From the NCBI RefSeq assembly GCF_003991425.1, contig NZ_CP034346.1, forward strand, positions 3,323,501 to 3,387,500: a DNA stretch of 64,000 nucleotides. The letters are read 5' to 3'. The translations under genes and the position numbers were made by a program. The notes beneath the pieces are model-generated. The model did not search any database. It had not been told where the DNA came from and worked only from the letters and a program-made list of their open reading frames with translations. Below are positions 63,041 to 64,000 of the stretch, one piece after another (the first letter of the stretch is position 1; the number at the start of each line of letters is the position of its first letter). The stretch is from Paenibacillus lutimineralis. GTDB taxonomy: Bacteria > Bacillota > Bacilli > Paenibacillales > Paenibacillaceae.

Positions 63041-63448
63041 TTATGTTCTATTTATATTCCTTGTCATTCCTACGGAAAATTTCCTGAATCCAAAAGACTC
63101 ATAATAGGATTCCAAGCTTTCTGTACACAAAAGTTGAGGGATTACACGATTTTCTTCGCAATGGCCAATCAATTGATTCAGCATTTCTTTGCCGATCCCT
63201 TTAGACTGATAGCTCGGCAGAACACATAGACCACATATAATTCCAGTAATTACTCCATCCGATATAATACGCCCCATTCCCACCAATTTTGAATTATCAA
63301 AAGCATAAATTGCGTACCAACTTTGATTGCACATTTGCTTCAAATCATCAACGGATAATTCAAGTGAATTCCATCCTAATGATTCATAGATGGAAAGTAA
63401 TTGCGCAAAATCATTAGGTGGTTCTTTTGTAAAATTTATAGTGTCCAC
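63041..63448 (-). CDS. GNAT family acetyltransferase
   Basis: About 135 aa from a GTG start at 63448 with AGGAGG 8 nt upstream. Acetyl-CoA motif ICGLCVLPSYQSKGIGKEMLNQLI and the C-terminal TESLESYYESFGFRKF, typical of small GNATs. It is 38 bp downstream of the SecA-like gene on the same strand. Substrate unknown. Confidence 0.82.
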   Translation of the reverse strand: MDTINFTKEPPNDFAQLLSIYESLGWNSLELSVDDLKQMCNQSWYAIYAFDNSKLVGMGRIISDGVITGIICGLCVLPSYQSKGIGKEMLNQLIGHCEENRVIPQLLCTESLESYYESFGFRKFSVGMTRNINRT

Positions 63449-63486
63449 TCTTTTGCCTCCTAGATTAGTCATATAAATCGTCCCAA

Positions 63487-64000
63487 TCATCCTCGAAAGG
63501 GGCTACGCTGCATCAAAATTTTGACCTCCCGAATAATCGGCCACGAAATCTTGCGAAGCCAATAGGCGATGATCGTCACTGAATTCCATGAACTGGGACT
63601 CTGCAAGTACTCCATGTATTGATCGTTGATAATATAAGTCCGAGTGGAAGTAGGGCTCTTCAAACCGAACTTTTCCCATATTGCCGGATCATTCGTACCT
63701 CCAAGCTTTACAAGCATTTTCGCTGACTCGCTAGTTATTTTTGCCGGAATTTGCTCGAATGCTTGGATGATTTGCGCATGAAATTCGTCGATCGGATTGC
63801 GGTTAACAAGACCCGTCAAATGGATGCTTTCGCGGATGTAAGAAACGTATGCTAGATGGTCAGCCCAGAACTTGTCGATATAATAAAGCCGTACCCGCTG
63901 CTCCGAAGGGCTCATCGGCGTTTCGCCTTTCAAAATTCCAAGCCGCTCCTTGTACAGAATACGCCTCTGTTCCTCCACCATATCCGAATAACAGTTCAGT
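63487..64000 (-). CDS. SecA-like translocase ATPase, C-terminal fragment at window edge
   Basis: The frame is open to the right edge, so only the C-terminal ~170 residues are seen. EQRRILYKERLGIL and YYIDKFWADHLAYVSYIRESIHLTGLVNRNPIDEFHAQIIQAFEQIP correspond to the helical scaffold/wing end of SecA (in SecA: [29 protein letters not shown]). The divergent sequence and the lack of the usual zinc-binding tail point to an accessory SecA2-like protein rather than the housekeeping SecA. The ATG at 63981 is probably internal. Whether it is a full gene cannot be told here. Confidence 0.7.
   Translation of the reverse strand, partial: LNCYSDMVEEQRRILYKERLGILKGETPMSPSEQRVRLYYIDKFWADHLAYVSYIRESIHLTGLVNRNPIDEFHAQIIQAFEQIPAKITSESAKMLVKLGGTNDPAIWEKFGLKSPTSTRTYIINDQYMEYLQSPSSWNSVTIIAYWLRKISWPIIREVKILMQRSPFRG

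Noticed and set aside
1..64000. CRISPR arrays, tRNA/rRNA genes, transposases, phage integrases
   Set aside because: I looked for regularly spaced repeats, cloverleaf-like genes and transposase or integrase motifs on both strands and found none.

Overview
The window looks like a chromosomal segment of an endospore-forming, low-to-mid GC Firmicute, most likely Paenibacillaceae (Paenibacillus/Brevibacillus type). The evidence is gene content and signals: strong AGGAGG ribosome sites with frequent TTG/GTG starts, a YheC/YheD-type spore-coat ATP-grasp protein behind a perfect sigma-K promoter match, BmrC/D-like ABC exporters, AadK, and SufCDB without an outer-membrane context. No tRNA, rRNA, CRISPR array, prophage or intact insertion sequence was found.

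Layout. (1) 1-9.2 kb: small resistance and detoxification modules, each with its own regulator: PAF-acetylhydrolase-like hydrolase and serine hydrolase with a divergent TetR; TetR with a DHA2 efflux pump; an EamA transporter with an unusual leader; Rrf2 with azoreductase. (2) 9.2-28.4 kb: GNATs, MerR, MarR with a heterodimeric ABC exporter, a two-component system with a MacB-like transporter, AraC/MerR/LuxR regulators, SDR, aminoglycoside adenylyltransferase, DUF4097 lipoprotein and L,D-transpeptidase. Several genes here are visibly decaying. (3) 28.6-34.7 kb: a complete adaptor, RND pump and TolC-like operon, with a promoter whose 19-bp spacer is typical of MerR control. (4) 35.9-38.8 kb: a compact four-gene operon coding for a branched-polyamine synthase homologue (BpsA), a GNAT, an FkbH-type HAD protein and a discrete acyl carrier protein. 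This is the most interesting candidate for an undescribed pathway. (5) 39.3-52.4 kb: a probable sporulation-linked glycan locus. It holds two paralogous glycosyltransferase-like proteins and fascin-like beta-trefoil domains, a DegT aminotransferase behind a sigma-E-like promoter, a 46-aa polybasic protein, two GT61 glycosyltransferases (one with an extreme Lys/Arg N-terminus), a galU/UDP-xylose-synthase/ugd operon, a YheC-type coat protein and a small protein of unknown function. (6) 52.5-59.7 kb: decayed MFS genes, then a sufCDB operon lacking sufS and sufU under an apparent Fur box and a MarR palindrome, the divergent marR gene, and a tandem-fused nitroreductase with the same palindrome. (7) 59.7-64 kb: GH2 glycosidase with AraC regulator, an EamA pseudogene, a GNAT, and the C-terminal part of a SecA-like ATPase running off the edge.

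Two themes run through the window. Gene decay is frequent: cytidine deaminase, AraC, a serine-hydrolase fragment, a GNAT fragment, an MFS pseudogene, a DHA2 remnant and an EamA pseudogene. Several of the fragments have an intact paralogue within the window. Regulation can often be read from palindromes shared by neighbouring promoters. All functions are inferred from motifs and family resemblance read by eye; no database search was run.
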